NCBI GenBank assembly: GCA_045602425.1
Contig: JAZSBO010000005.1
Coordinates: 62,001-126,000 of the forward strand
DNA length: 64,000 nucleotides
From: RGIG9608 sp045602425
GTDB lineage: Bacteria > Bacteroidota > Bacteroidia > Bacteroidales > Paludibacteraceae
Direction: 5' to 3'
The stretch's first letter is position 1, and every line of letters starts with the position of its first letter. The translations under genes were made by a program, and so were the position numbers. Below are positions 21,744 through 30,726 of the stretch, piece after piece. Under the pieces are notes generated by a model, which saw only the letters and a program-made list of their open reading frames with translations, was not told the DNA's origin and made no database searches.

Positions 21744-23942
21744 TTACTCTGCCACCTCTGTGGCAACTTCTTCAGCAATAACTTGTTCTTGTTCTACGCA
21801 AGGTTTTTCGGTTGCTACTTCTTTTTTATTATCGAAATAAAACCAAACTGCAACTGCTGATCCCGCCAAAACAAGCAACACAGAAATCACTATCAACCAT
21901 TTTTTCCAAGCTGCCATTTTTTTCTTGGCAAATGGATCTTGCATTTTTACTTTTGGGAAATGAGCAGTTTCAGTCAATGTTCCGCCAAAAGTGATATTCA
22001 CAATCGACGAAGCATTCATAGCCCAACCATTAGCATTTAGAATTGGAGCAATGTTACGACGACGAAGTTTCAGCCATGCCATTACCATCGATGGTCCTGA
22101 AATGAACAAAACAATACCGACTATCACCAAAATTGCTTGCCACCAAGTCAATGCTGCAAAACCTTCTGCTACACTTACCAATGCCGTTCCTATCATTCCC
22201 AAAGCCATACCTATGGCAGCAAAAATACCTGCAAATTTAGCAATGTCGAATGGCGGAGTTGGTGTTGCAGGTTTGCTTCCGTCTGCAGCAGGTTTCAATT
22301 CGGGAGTTGCCGACAACTTTGCAGTGGTCTCTTCCATCATCTTCGAATCTTTTTCGGCCGCACGCTTGTTGATAAGATTTTCTACCCAAGTAGAAATTCT
22401 TCTGTAAGGCGACCAAAAAGCTTGCGAAATACTAATTGGATTGTCAATAATTTTTGTTACCACAGCATCCCAATCCAATCCGTCACGGTCGTAAAAAATA
22501 GCATTTTTCCCTACCATCAAATCTCCCGTATCACCTTCTGTCATCGCAGCTACTATTTGTATTTTTTCAGATTTTTGTTTACAAACACAATCACAAAAAA
22601 TCAAGTACATTCCGCTCGCTGCTGCCATTGTGTTTTGCTTTGCCATATCGGTAACTTTTATACATAAATGGCAAGCACGTTGGTCGATAACAAGTTTTCC
22701 GGCTTGGAAAATCGCTTTCACGTTTTTGTCCGTCGAATAAAAATCTTGGAACGTTACAAAGTTTTTCAGCAACGTGAAGAAGTCGCGATATAGATGTAAC
22801 AATTTGTCCACCGAACCTATTTCATTTGCTTCTTCGGCCAAAGCTTTGTCGTGCTCAACAATCTTGAGCAATTCCTCTTTTTGGTTTTCTTGGAGCAACT
22901 GTTGGATAAGTTCCAATCCCAAAGGTTCGACCATTGCTCCTACCTTTGCAGCTTTCCATGTCGTGTATGCTTCAAAACTCTTGCCTAAGGCCAACCAATC
23001 GGTTTCCGAAAGCGTTTTTTTCTTTGCAAAAGCAATAGATTTTAATTGAAAAAATTTATCTGCCCAAGCAGGATTGATTGTTGCCGACAAATCAATTACC
23101 GAATCGGCATTGATGCGAGCAATAGGATACGAAGCAATTTCTTCTAATTTTTCCGTCAGATTCTCTGCACTTATTGCTTCGATACGAGAAACCTGAACAT
23201 CGAGAGCCGCCGCCGCGTTAGCATCAAAAGCAGCCAATTTGCTACGCAAAAAGAAATCCTTGATTTTTGCATCCAATGCATTGTAGAGTTCTATAGCTTT
23301 ATCGGTATCATTGCCAAAAGGAGCTTCGACTGCATTTTTTTTCCAAGCAGAATAATCGGCAAGAGCAGCATAAAAGGCTTCGATTTGTTCCGCATTTACG
23401 CCCGTTTCTCCGCTACGATCCGCACAACCTCCAATTGTAGCAATAATCGCTTCGATTACTTTCTTTTGCTCGTCGGTATCAGCCGATGAAACAGTAATAA
23501 CGCCATCGCCATTGAAACGCGTTTTTGCGAAAATTGCCAAACTATCAGAAGTATCTGCAATTGAAATTTCTTCAGTGGATTTTCCTAAATTTTTCAGAAT
23601 TTCAGTAGCCGATTTGTAAAGTTTTTCTCCTAACTCTGTTTCTGTATTTATCTCATTAAGAGCAATGCTACTTTTTCCTTCTAAAATTTTATCAGGATTT
23701 TTCACTACCGAAGTCAACCATTGAGCAGCCGAAATCACTTCGTTAACGTGAATACGTTCGTCGCCAGTTGTATCGATGTAATCCAACGTTTTCTCGTCGA
23801 TATGCAAACCTTTTGTTGGACAAGAAAGCACTGTCCACATTTTTTCGTCCAACTCTGCAAGATGACACAAGTCTTCGCCCGATTGCAGTTTTACACGAGT
23901 AGAACCTCCAATGTTTTGAAACGCAAATTTATATTTTCCCAT
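21744..23942 (-). CDS. Large membrane protein of unknown function with EF-hand-like loops
   Basis: 732 aa; I do not recognise the family. The N-terminal 550 residues are soluble, acidic and Ala-rich. They contain short calcium-loop-like segments: DTTGDERIHVNE (about residue 58) fits the 12-residue EF-hand pattern, and FNGDGVITV and DRSGETGVNAEQ (about 140-190) are weaker matches. A Cys-containing middle segment (CHLCIKV, CDCVCKQ) lies around 425-455. Three hydrophobic helices are near the C-terminus (about 572-600, 606-630 and 686-706), followed by an acidic tail ending EEVATEVAE. It starts 17 bp after rny and precedes tmRNA, so probably shares a transcript with RNase Y. Confidence 0.75.
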   Translation of the reverse strand: MGKYKFAFQNIGGSTRVKLQSGEDLCHLAELDEKMWTVLSCPTKGLHIDEKTLDYIDTTGDERIHVNEVISAAQWLTSVVKNPDKILEGKSSIALNEINTETELGEKLYKSATEILKNLGKSTEEISIADTSDSLAIFAKTRFNGDGVITVSSADTDEQKKVIEAIIATIGGCADRSGETGVNAEQIEAFYAALADYSAWKKNAVEAPFGNDTDKAIELYNALDAKIKDFFLRSKLAAFDANAAAALDVQVSRIEAISAENLTEKLEEIASYPIARINADSVIDLSATINPAWADKFFQLKSIAFAKKKTLSETDWLALGKSFEAYTTWKAAKVGAMVEPLGLELIQQLLQENQKEELLKIVEHDKALAEEANEIGSVDKLLHLYRDFFTLLKNFVTFQDFYSTDKNVKAIFQAGKLVIDQRACHLCIKVTDMAKQNTMAAASGMYLIFCDCVCKQKSEKIQIVAAMTEGDTGDLMVGKNAIFYDRDGLDWDAVVTKIIDNPISISQAFWSPYRRISTWVENLINKRAAEKDSKMMEETTAKLSATPELKPAADGSKPATPTPPFDIAKFAGIFAAIGMALGMIGTALVSVAEGFAALTWWQAILVIVGIVLFISGPSMVMAWLKLRRRNIAPILNANGWAMNASSIVNITFGGTLTETAHFPKVKMQDPFAKKKMAAWKKWLIVISVLLVLAGSAVAVWFYFDNKKEVATEKPCVEQEQVIAEEVATEVAE

Positions 23943-23959
23943 CTTCTTAATTCTGTTTT

Positions 23960-25495
23960 TTATTTAGCATAACTTACTGCACGAGTTTCGCGAATAACCG
24001 TAATTTTCACTTGTCCCGGATAAGTCATTTCATCTTGAATCTTTTTAGCAATATCATAAGATAAAGTCTCCACTGTTTTGTCATCCACCTTGTCGGCACC
24101 AACAATTACACGCAACTCACGACCAGCCTGAATAGCATAAGTTTTTAGAACACCAGGATAAGAAAGTGCGAGGTTTTCCAAATCGTTCAAACGTTTGATG
24201 TAGGCTTCTACAATTTCGCGACGAGCACCCGGACGAGCACCCGAAATGGCATCACAAACTTGAACAATCGGAGCCAAAAGCGATGTCATTTCAACCTCAT
24301 CGTGGTGAGCTCCAATGGCATTGCAAACATCAGGTTTTTCTTTGTATTTTTCTGCCAAATTCATACCCAAAATAGCGTGTGGAAGTTCTGGCTGATCGTC
24401 GGGAACTTTGCCAATATCGTGAAGCAAACCTGCACGTTTTGCTTTTTGAGGATTCAAACCAAGCTCCGATGCCATGATAGCACAAAGATTAGCTGTTTCG
24501 CGAGCATGTTGAAGCAGGTTTTGTCCGTACGACGAACGATATTTCATTTTACCAACCAAACGAATTAGTTCCGGATGCAAACCATGAATACCCAAATCAA
24601 TTGTAGTACGTTTCCCAACCTCCACAATTTCTTCTTCCACTTGCTTGCGAGTTTTTGCAACAACCTCCTCAATACGAGCAGGGTGAATACGTCCGTCAAC
24701 CACCAACTGATGCAATGCCAAACGAGCGATTTCTCGACGAACAGGATCGAAACCAGAAAGTACGATAGCCTCTGGCGTATCGTCCACAATAATTTCAACA
24801 CCCGTAGCCGCTTCCAAAGCACGAATATTTCTTCCTTCGCGACCAATAATACGACCTTTTACCTCATCACTCTCAATATTGAACACAGTTACAGAATTTT
24901 CAATAGCAGTTTCCGTTGCAACACGTTGAATAGTTTGGATAATGACACGTTTTGCCTCTTTGTTGGCAGTCATTTTAGCCTCCTCCATCATTTCGTTTAC
25001 ATACGCCATAGCATCAGTTTTTGCTTCTTCTTTTAGCGATTCTATAAGCTGAGCTTTAGCGTCTTCTGGCGACAATCCTGAAATTGCTGCCAATTGGTCG
25101 GTCACTTGCTTCTGACTACGTTCAAGTTCTTTGCGCTTCTCGTCCAACATTTGCAATTGGTTGTCCAAATTCTCACGAGTAGCCTCCAATTCATTCATTT
25201 TACGTTGCAAATCACCTTGACGTTGATTCAATGACAACTCTTTCTGTTGAATACGACTCTCGTTTTGTTGCATTTTTGCATTACGAGCAGCAACCTGTTT
25301 TTCATATTCAGATTTCAGATTAACGAATTTTTCTTTCACCTCCAGCATTTTGTCTTTTTTTATTGCTTCGGCTTCCGAATTTGCTTCTTTCAGAATGTTT
25401 TTAATCTTGTTTTTCAACAATAGTTTGTAGAACAAACATCCAATAAAACAGCCAAAAACAACTGAAATGGTTACTATAATTATTTCTGTTTGCAT
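23960..25495 (-). CDS. rny: Ribonuclease Y
   Basis: 511 aa, the usual length. Residues 1-25 form a single membrane helix; a long charged coiled coil runs from about 28 to 160. The KH RNA-binding domain contains VKGRIIGREGRNIRALEAAT. The HD phosphohydrolase domain carries GLLHDIGKV, with further metal ligands in AHHDEVE. RNase Y is a membrane-tethered endoribonuclease that starts mRNA decay. A terminator separates it from zapA upstream; the unknown membrane protein gene follows by 17 bp. Confidence 0.96.
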   Translation of the reverse strand: MQTEIIIVTISVVFGCFIGCLFYKLLLKNKIKNILKEANSEAEAIKKDKMLEVKEKFVNLKSEYEKQVAARNAKMQQNESRIQQKELSLNQRQGDLQRKMNELEATRENLDNQLQMLDEKRKELERSQKQVTDQLAAISGLSPEDAKAQLIESLKEEAKTDAMAYVNEMMEEAKMTANKEAKRVIIQTIQRVATETAIENSVTVFNIESDEVKGRIIGREGRNIRALEAATGVEIIVDDTPEAIVLSGFDPVRREIARLALHQLVVDGRIHPARIEEVVAKTRKQVEEEIVEVGKRTTIDLGIHGLHPELIRLVGKMKYRSSYGQNLLQHARETANLCAIMASELGLNPQKAKRAGLLHDIGKVPDDQPELPHAILGMNLAEKYKEKPDVCNAIGAHHDEVEMTSLLAPIVQVCDAISGARPGARREIVEAYIKRLNDLENLALSYPGVLKTYAIQAGRELRVIVGADKVDDKTVETLSYDIAKKIQDEMTYPGQVKITVIRETRAVSYAK

Positions 25496-25517
25496 AAAAA
25501 TTGTATTTAAAAATTAA

Positions 25518-25558
25518 ACAAAAAAACGCATTATTTGCTATAAAAACAAAATAATGCG
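25518..25558 (-). terminator. Intrinsic terminator after zapA
   Basis: CGCATTATTT and AAATAATGCG form a 10-bp stem (outer ends near 25527 and 25558), followed on the minus strand by seven T. It closes the coiled-coil/zapA unit ahead of rny. Confidence 0.75.
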
Positions 25559-25581
25559 GAATATATTAAAAAAACTTTTTC

Positions 25582-25887
25582 TCACTTTGAGAGATCCAAA
25601 TGTTCATCAATTTCACTCCCTAAATTCGCTATTTTTTCTAACAAAGGGAATATATCTTTACGTTCAGATTCTCCAAAAAAATCCACTCCAAGATGGAAAG
25701 CTGACATCAAAAGAATCAATTCATTATCATTTTCGGCAATTTCTGCATACTTTTCTCGATAAAAAGCAATCAGATTATTCAATCGCCTCGCTGCATTTCT
25801 AAATTTTTCTTCTTCAGCCCGTGGTATGTTCAATTGAATAGTTCGTGCAGCAATTTTTACTGTAATCTTAAACACATCAGTTGACAT
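25582..25887 (-). CDS. zapA: Cell division protein ZapA
   Basis: 101 aa. ZapA binds FtsZ filaments and promotes Z-ring assembly. The N-terminal beta-rich part (FKITVKIAARTIQLNIPRAEE) and the following helix FRNAARRLNNLIAFYREKYA match the family, and the C-terminal half is a coiled coil. It starts 2 bp after the upstream coiled-coil gene, which supports a shared divisome role. Confidence 0.88.
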   Translation of the reverse strand: MSTDVFKITVKIAARTIQLNIPRAEEEKFRNAARRLNNLIAFYREKYAEIAENDNELILLMSAFHLGVDFFGESERKDIFPLLEKIANLGSEIDEHLDLSK

Positions 25888-25889
25888 AC

Positions 25890-26189
25890 TTACTCATTGT
25901 TATTAATCAACTTAATACAATCATTTACATTCCGCACCAATACAGATAACTGTCGATGAGCTATTTTTTTTTCATCATCCGAAAGCGACAATGTTTTAGC
26001 TATCTTCAATTTATCGTATTGACTTTTTAATTCTGAAAAAGATTTTCTTACCTCGATTAGTTCTTCATTTTTCCTTTCAATTTCCTCTTCCAAAAATTGA
26101 TTCTTTTGCTTTAAATTTTCATAATTCTGCAAAAGTAAATGGATTTTCTCCTCAAAAATTGTTACGATATCTTGGTAACGAGCGTCCAT
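25890..26189 (-). CDS. Small coiled-coil protein, ZapB-like
   Basis: 99 aa, almost entirely heptad-patterned Leu/Glu/Lys helix (FLEEEIERKNEELIEVRKS), with no enzyme motif. Its place directly before zapA in the same operon suggests a divisome accessory like ZapB. Sequence alone does not prove it; short coiled coils all look alike. Confidence 0.75.
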   Translation of the reverse strand: MDARYQDIVTIFEEKIHLLLQNYENLKQKNQFLEEEIERKNEELIEVRKSFSELKSQYDKLKIAKTLSLSDDEKKIAHRQLSVLVRNVNDCIKLINNNE

Positions 26190-26208
26190 TCAGAATCTAA
26201 AAATTACG

Positions 26209-26216
26209 CAAATTTA
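26209..26216 (-). promoter_or_regulatory. Predicted -7 box for the coiled-coil/zapA operon
   Basis: The minus strand reads TAAATTTG, 19 bp before the ATG at 26189. Confidence 0.55.
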
Positions 26217-26318
26217 ATATTTCTTCATAAAAGAAAAAAATGTTTACAACATATTCTTTTTTAAAAAAGGATTCATGCATATTAACAGTTTTTAGATGGT
26301 CAATATTTATAATTTAAG

Positions 26319-26326
26319 TATCTTTG
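26319..26326 (+). promoter_or_regulatory. Predicted -7 box for recJ
   Basis: TATCTTTG matches the consensus; the expected leader is about 60 nt before the ATG at 26392. Confidence 0.6.
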
Positions 26327-26391
26327 CACACTTTTTATGCACTTAATTTTTGTATGCATAAAAAATTCTTTTGAAAGAAAAAACTCTATAT

Positions 26392-28119
26392 ATGACAAAT
26401 AAATGGATTATTAACTCACTAAATGAAGACCAGAAAAAACAACAAGAAGAAATAGCACAAAAACTTTCAATCAGTCCAATTTTAGCAAAATTATTGGTAC
26501 AACGCGGAATAACAACTTTCGATGAAGCAAAACAGTTTTTCCGTCCATCATTAAATGCTCTTCATGATCCTTTTTTGATGACCGATATGCAAAAAGCTGT
26601 TGACAGACTGAACTCAGCTATCGGAAAAAATGAAAAAATAATGGTCTATGGTGATTACGATGTAGATGGCACAACAGCCGTCGCTCTCGTTTATAAATTT
26701 TTACTACAATACACTTCGAACCTCATTTTCTACATACCTAATAGATATACAGAGGGCTACGGGATTTCCTACACGGGGATAGATTTTGCGAAGAACAACA
26801 ACGTAAAATTAGTTATTGCTCTTGATTGTGGCATTAAAGCTGTAGAAAAAGTTGCTTACGCAAAAGAGAAAGGTATTGATTTTATTATTTGCGATCATCA
26901 TAATCCTGATACACAAATACCCAATGCCGTAGCGGTACTTGATCCGAAACGAACAGATTGCGACTATCCTTATCCTCATCTATCTGGTTGTGGTGTCGGA
27001 TTTAAGCTAATGCAAGCATTTGCAAAAAGTAACGACATCCCTTTTTTTAATTTGATGCCTTTACTTGACTTGTTAGCATTAAGCATTGCTTCAGATATTG
27101 TTCCAATAACAGGCGAAAACCGTATTTTAATTTATTATGGATTAAAACAACTAAACAATGACCCAAGCATCGGATTAAAAAGCATTATCGAGGTCTGTGA
27201 CCTAACAGGAAAGGAGATTTCTGTTAGCGACATCGTTTTCAAAATTGGACCTCGTATCAACGCATCAGGAAGAATGACTTCAGGGAAAGAAGCAGTAGAG
27301 CTTCTTATTGAGAAAGATATTGAAACTGCCCGTAAAAAAAGCCAAGCCATAAACGAATACAACAACGAACGTAAAGACTTGGATAAAAATATGACTGACG
27401 AAGCAATAGCTTTTATTGAAACAAATCAAGACTTTAAAAATCGTAAATCAATTGTTGTTTATCAACCAGACTGGCACAAAGGAATCGTTGGGATTGTTGC
27501 TTCACGTTTAGCAGAAGAATACTACAAACCAACCGTAGTGCTAACCTCATCAAATGGGTTAGCCACAGGTTCGGCTCGTTCGATACCAGATTTTGACCTC
27601 TATAAAGCAATAGAATCGTGCCAAGACTTGCTTGAAAACTTTGGTGGACATCTTTACGCAGCAGGACTTTCGATGAAAGAAGAAAACGTCGAGGAATTTA
27701 TCCGACGTTTCGAAGATTTTGTGTCAAAAAACATTCAACCCGAACAACTTTCGCCACAAATTGAAATTGATGCAGAAATTGAATTCTCGGATTTAGCTCC
27801 ACGAAAATTTTTCAATATTCTTAAACAATTTGCTCCATTCGGACCAGATAACATGAAACCGATTTTTGTTTCGAGAAGAGTTCGCGATTACGGAACAAGC
27901 AAACTTGTAGGCAAAGGACAAGAACACTTAAAAATGGATTTGGTGGACAACTCCGAAGGTAACAACATAGTTAATGGCATTGCTTTCAAAATGGGCGGAT
28001 ACAATACTTATCTAAAGAACGGACAACCATTAGATATTTGTTATACATTAGAAGAAAATACATTCAACGGCAACACTTCGTTGCAACTGATGATTCGCGA
28101 CATACACATTTCGGAATAA
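26392..28119 (+). CDS. recJ: Single-stranded-DNA-specific exonuclease RecJ
   Basis: 575 aa from the ATG at 26392; an upstream in-frame TTG at 26371 is less likely. The DHH phosphoesterase core shows MVYGDYDVDGTTAVAL (motif I), VIALDCGIKA (motif II), CDHHNPD (motif III) and LSGCGVGFKLMQ; the DHHA1 domain has GGHLYAAGLSM. RecJ degrades single-stranded DNA 5' to 3' in recombination and repair. It starts the recJ-CPBP unit, with the protease gene 3 bp behind. Confidence 0.96.
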   Translation: MTNKWIINSLNEDQKKQQEEIAQKLSISPILAKLLVQRGITTFDEAKQFFRPSLNALHDPFLMTDMQKAVDRLNSAIGKNEKIMVYGDYDVDGTTAVALVYKFLLQYTSNLIFYIPNRYTEGYGISYTGIDFAKNNNVKLVIALDCGIKAVEKVAYAKEKGIDFIICDHHNPDTQIPNAVAVLDPKRTDCDYPYPHLSGCGVGFKLMQAFAKSNDIPFFNLMPLLDLLALSIASDIVPITGENRILIYYGLKQLNNDPSIGLKSIIEVCDLTGKEISVSDIVFKIGPRINASGRMTSGKEAVELLIEKDIETARKKSQAINEYNNERKDLDKNMTDEAIAFIETNQDFKNRKSIVVYQPDWHKGIVGIVASRLAEEYYKPTVVLTSSNGLATGSARSIPDFDLYKAIESCQDLLENFGGHLYAAGLSMKEENVEEFIRRFEDFVSKNIQPEQLSPQIEIDAEIEFSDLAPRKFFNILKQFAPFGPDNMKPIFVSRRVRDYGTSKLVGKGQEHLKMDLVDNSEGNNIVNGIAFKMGGYNTYLKNGQPLDICYTLEENTFNGNTSLQLMIRDIHISE

Positions 28120-28122
28120 CAA

Positions 28123-28986
28123 ATGAATTTTCTTAAAGGAATATTTAGCACAAAACCACTCGTCAGCAAACTCATAACTATATTTGTTGTAATGATTTTC
28201 TGCATATCGGTAGGCTCTGCCATTTCGATATTATTGAGTCAAGGAATTAACAACGACATTGCATTATTGAAAACATCGCAAGTTGTTTTAGCCATTTTTA
28301 GTTTTATAATTCCAGCGTTTTTCTGTGCTTATTTTTTCGATAAAAATACTACACAATTCCTCTCGCTATCACCACGTGTTTGTAGGTTGTTTTATATACT
28401 ATCAGCTGCAATTATCGTTATTGCGATACCTTCTATAAATTTCATAGCCGAATGGAATAACAAACTAACATTGCCCGAATGCTTTGCAGGTATAGAGCAA
28501 TGGATGCAACAACAAGAAACAAAAAACACCGCTCTCACCGAACGATTTTTATCGACATCGTCGTGGATAGGATTGCTTGCAAACCTATTTGTTATGGCTA
28601 TTCTTCCCGCATTTTCGGAGGAATTATTTTTTAGGGGATTGCTACAAAAAACCTTTACGCAACGATTTGGCATTCACGTTGGCATTTGGCTTTCGGCAAT
28701 ACTTTTCAGTGCCGTACATCTACAATTCTACGGATTTTTTCCACGTATGTTTTTAGGAGCGATGTTTGGCTATTTTGTGTATTGGTCGGGGTCGATATTT
28801 CCAGCTATCGCAGCACACTTTATAAACAATGCAATTGTAGTTTTAATTGCTTTTTTTAGTGAGAACAACACCGAAACACTTTCACAGTTCGGTGCTAACA
28901 AACAATGGTTTGTTGCCTTAGCAAGTTTTGTAATATGCAGTCTTCTGCTTTGGATTTTTTACCGAAATCGATATCAAAGCAAATGA
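28123..28986 (+). CDS. CPBP family intramembrane glutamic protease
   Basis: 287 aa with seven or eight membrane helices. The three CPBP (ABI) motifs are present: EELFFRGLLQ with the double Glu, FSAVHLQFYGFFPR with the conserved His, and AAHFINNA. These enzymes are related to Rce1-type prenyl proteases; substrates in Bacteroidota are unknown. It follows recJ by 3 bp and its end overlaps by 13 bp the end of the convergent gene at 28974. Confidence 0.9.
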   Translation: MNFLKGIFSTKPLVSKLITIFVVMIFCISVGSAISILLSQGINNDIALLKTSQVVLAIFSFIIPAFFCAYFFDKNTTQFLSLSPRVCRLFYILSAAIIVIAIPSINFIAEWNNKLTLPECFAGIEQWMQQQETKNTALTERFLSTSSWIGLLANLFVMAILPAFSEELFFRGLLQKTFTQRFGIHVGIWLSAILFSAVHLQFYGFFPRMFLGAMFGYFVYWSGSIFPAIAAHFINNAIVVLIAFFSENNTETLSQFGANKQWFVALASFVICSLLLWIFYRNRYQSK

Positions 28987-29366
28987 CGTCGCTCACGAAC
29001 AATAAGCAACGCTTGCTCTTTTAGGTCTTCGGGCAATTCTATATTTCTCAACTGCAAACTACGCAACCATCCTGCCACATCGCTCTCTCGAAGCGTGAGG
29101 AAAACCTCCTCTATCTGCCGATACTCCGACTCGGTATAGTCTGCCAATGACTTTCCTGCAAAAACATCTAACTCCTCGTCATCGAAATATACAATCTGAT
29201 TGGTTTTGCTCAATAGCGAATCACGCTCACATACCTCGTGGGCTCCGCAACAATCCGAGGGGATTGCTCGCTCTTCTTCCGTATCCGATGAGCGACGAGA
29301 AACTACATACGCCACTCCCCCGACTATTACCAATACTATAACTGCTATCAACAACAACCAAAGCAT
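28974..29366 (-). CDS. Conserved Bacteroidales protein with one membrane helix, function unknown
   Basis: 130 aa. Residues 2-22 are a membrane helix, followed by a charged linker, then the conserved block CCGAHEVCERDSLL with paired Cys, YFDDEELD, and a helical tail GWLRSLQLRNIELPEDLKEQ. I remember similar Bacteroides proteins carrying an automatic phospholipase label; no lipase motif is visible here, so I do not use it. Last gene of the sigma54-activator/lptE unit, 11 bp after the lipoprotein gene. Confidence 0.8.
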   Translation of the reverse strand: MLWLLLIAVIVLVIVGGVAYVVSRRSSDTEEERAIPSDCCGAHEVCERDSLLSKTNQIVYFDDEELDVFAGKSLADYTESEYRQIEEVFLTLRESDVAGWLRSLQLRNIELPEDLKEQALLIVRERRHLL

Positions 29367-29377
29367 ACCTTACTTTT

Positions 29378-30175
29378 TTACTCACACACGCCACGCACAG
29401 ATTGACCGTAATAGCGGTCGTTGTTGCTCCCATTCACATTGCCTACACTAAAGTAAAGGCCACAGGCACCGACCGAATAGCCCGCACCGAGCGAATTCGC
29501 CCAATAGTAGCCCCCTGCGTCTTCCAAATCACTATAGTAGTGATAACCAGTAGCAGGAAGGAAGATATGGTTTCCATTGGTTTTGCTGGTTACTATTTGT
29601 CCTGCTTCTCCTGTACCATTATAGTCGCTTGTCCATGTCCAAGTACATTCATCGATGAGTTCTTGCATTTCGGCTTTGGTTGGCATTCGCCATGAGCCAC
29701 CCATATTTACAGTAGCGGCATCGTCTTCGGGGTCGAGCACGATTTTGTTATCTACGGTACCGTAATCGCTATCAGTGTTATACTTGGTTAACATTGTTAA
29801 GTCCCATAGCTTATATGTTGCGTCCCATGTAGCAGTTGCCCATTTATAAGTATTCCAATCATAAGTGGTTTTTGGAGAGGTTTCTCCCCAAGCAAAATAG
29901 TCACCATACTCTTCGGGAGAGTCTGCACCCACGTTGCAGGTTGCCCATTTTAAGCCGCTTGGTAAGCCCAAATCTACATACGCGTGTCCGTTGTAAGGGT
30001 CAGCAGGTTCGGGAGTTTCTTCTCCGCCACCATTATTTTCAGTAGAACCACCTTGCTCGGTTTGTTCTCCTTGTGGGTCTTCGGGTTCGTTACCTTTGTC
30101 ATTATCGCACGAAGCGAATCCTAAACTCAATGCAGTAAAAAGCATTGCTACGGAAAGAAATCTTATTGTTTTCAT
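29378..30175 (-). CDS. Lipoprotein with lectin-like Bacteroidales C-terminal domain (no InlB repeats)
   Basis: 265 aa from the ATG at 30175; the frame extends to 30202, but the shorter form begins directly with the lipoprotein signal. The lipobox is FASC (Cys23), then an acidic Glu/Pro/Gly linker to about residue 58. The domain at 60-265 starts HAYVDLGLPSGLKWATCNVG and ends QSVRGVCE, closely matching the C-terminal domain of the 19216-21087 protein, also in DNA. It sits between lptE and the conserved gene at 28974 in what looks like one operon, an unexpected place for this surface-protein family. Confidence 0.82.
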   Translation of the reverse strand: MKTIRFLSVAMLFTALSLGFASCDNDKGNEPEDPQGEQTEQGGSTENNGGGEETPEPADPYNGHAYVDLGLPSGLKWATCNVGADSPEEYGDYFAWGETSPKTTYDWNTYKWATATWDATYKLWDLTMLTKYNTDSDYGTVDNKIVLDPEDDAATVNMGGSWRMPTKAEMQELIDECTWTWTSDYNGTGEAGQIVTSKTNGNHIFLPATGYHYYSDLEDAGGYYWANSLGAGYSVGACGLYFSVGNVNGSNNDRYYGQSVRGVCE

Positions 30176-30195
30176 AAGTTTTATATTTTTAGTCT

Positions 30196-30726
30196 TTACC
30201 AATTAGCTACGGTTTTATTATAGATCTGATCTACAATTTCCTCTATCATTACACCGATAAGTTCGTCTTGTACATCATTCAACATTTTGCTACTTTCAAA
30301 ATTTTGAAAAGCCGAGAAGTTAGATTCAAAACTTTCGTCAGGATTTATGTTGTTCGTAAAACGCACACGCACGGTCATTGTCAGACGCGTTTCGGCAGCA
30401 TACGCATCACTCTGAATAGAAAGTGGCGTAAGTGTGTAGCCCGTCACCTCGCCTTCCACCTCTAAATCGCCACCTTGATCAACAAAATTCAATCGCGTTT
30501 GTTTGCGATAAATATCCTGCAAAGATTCGTTGAGTTGAATAACTAACGGAGGATATACCAACGTTGCCGTATTTGTAAATTCAGCAATAGAGATGGTTTT
30601 GATTTTTGAATAGTCAATAGATGTGCCATTAAATTTAAACGAAACAGTACACGATTTCATAACAATGGCAACGACAACAAGCGTAAGCGTTGTTAGTAAA
30701 TAATATTTCTTTTTACTCCAATCCAT
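30196..30726 (-). CDS. lptE: LPS-assembly lipoprotein LptE, Bacteroidota type
   Basis: 176 aa. A hydrophobic N-terminus is followed by Cys26, then VSFKFNGTSIDYSKIKTISI, AEFTNTATLVYPPLVIQLNE and LQDIYRKQTRLNFVDQGGDL, the typical LptE core. LptE plugs the LptD barrel in the outer membrane and guides lipopolysaccharide to the surface. The lipobox (VMKSC) is weak. Its start overlaps the end of the sigma54-activator gene by 14 bp; that pairing is common in Bacteroidales. Confidence 0.85.
   Translation of the reverse strand: MDWSKKKYYLLTTLTLVVVAIVMKSCTVSFKFNGTSIDYSKIKTISIAEFTNTATLVYPPLVIQLNESLQDIYRKQTRLNFVDQGGDLEVEGEVTGYTLTPLSIQSDAYAAETRLTMTVRVRFTNNINPDESFESNFSAFQNFESSKMLNDVQDELIGVMIEEIVDQIYNKTVANW

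Noticed and set aside
28974..29366. Phospholipase function
   Set aside because: Only a remembered automatic label; no Ser-His or other lipase motif is visible in the protein.
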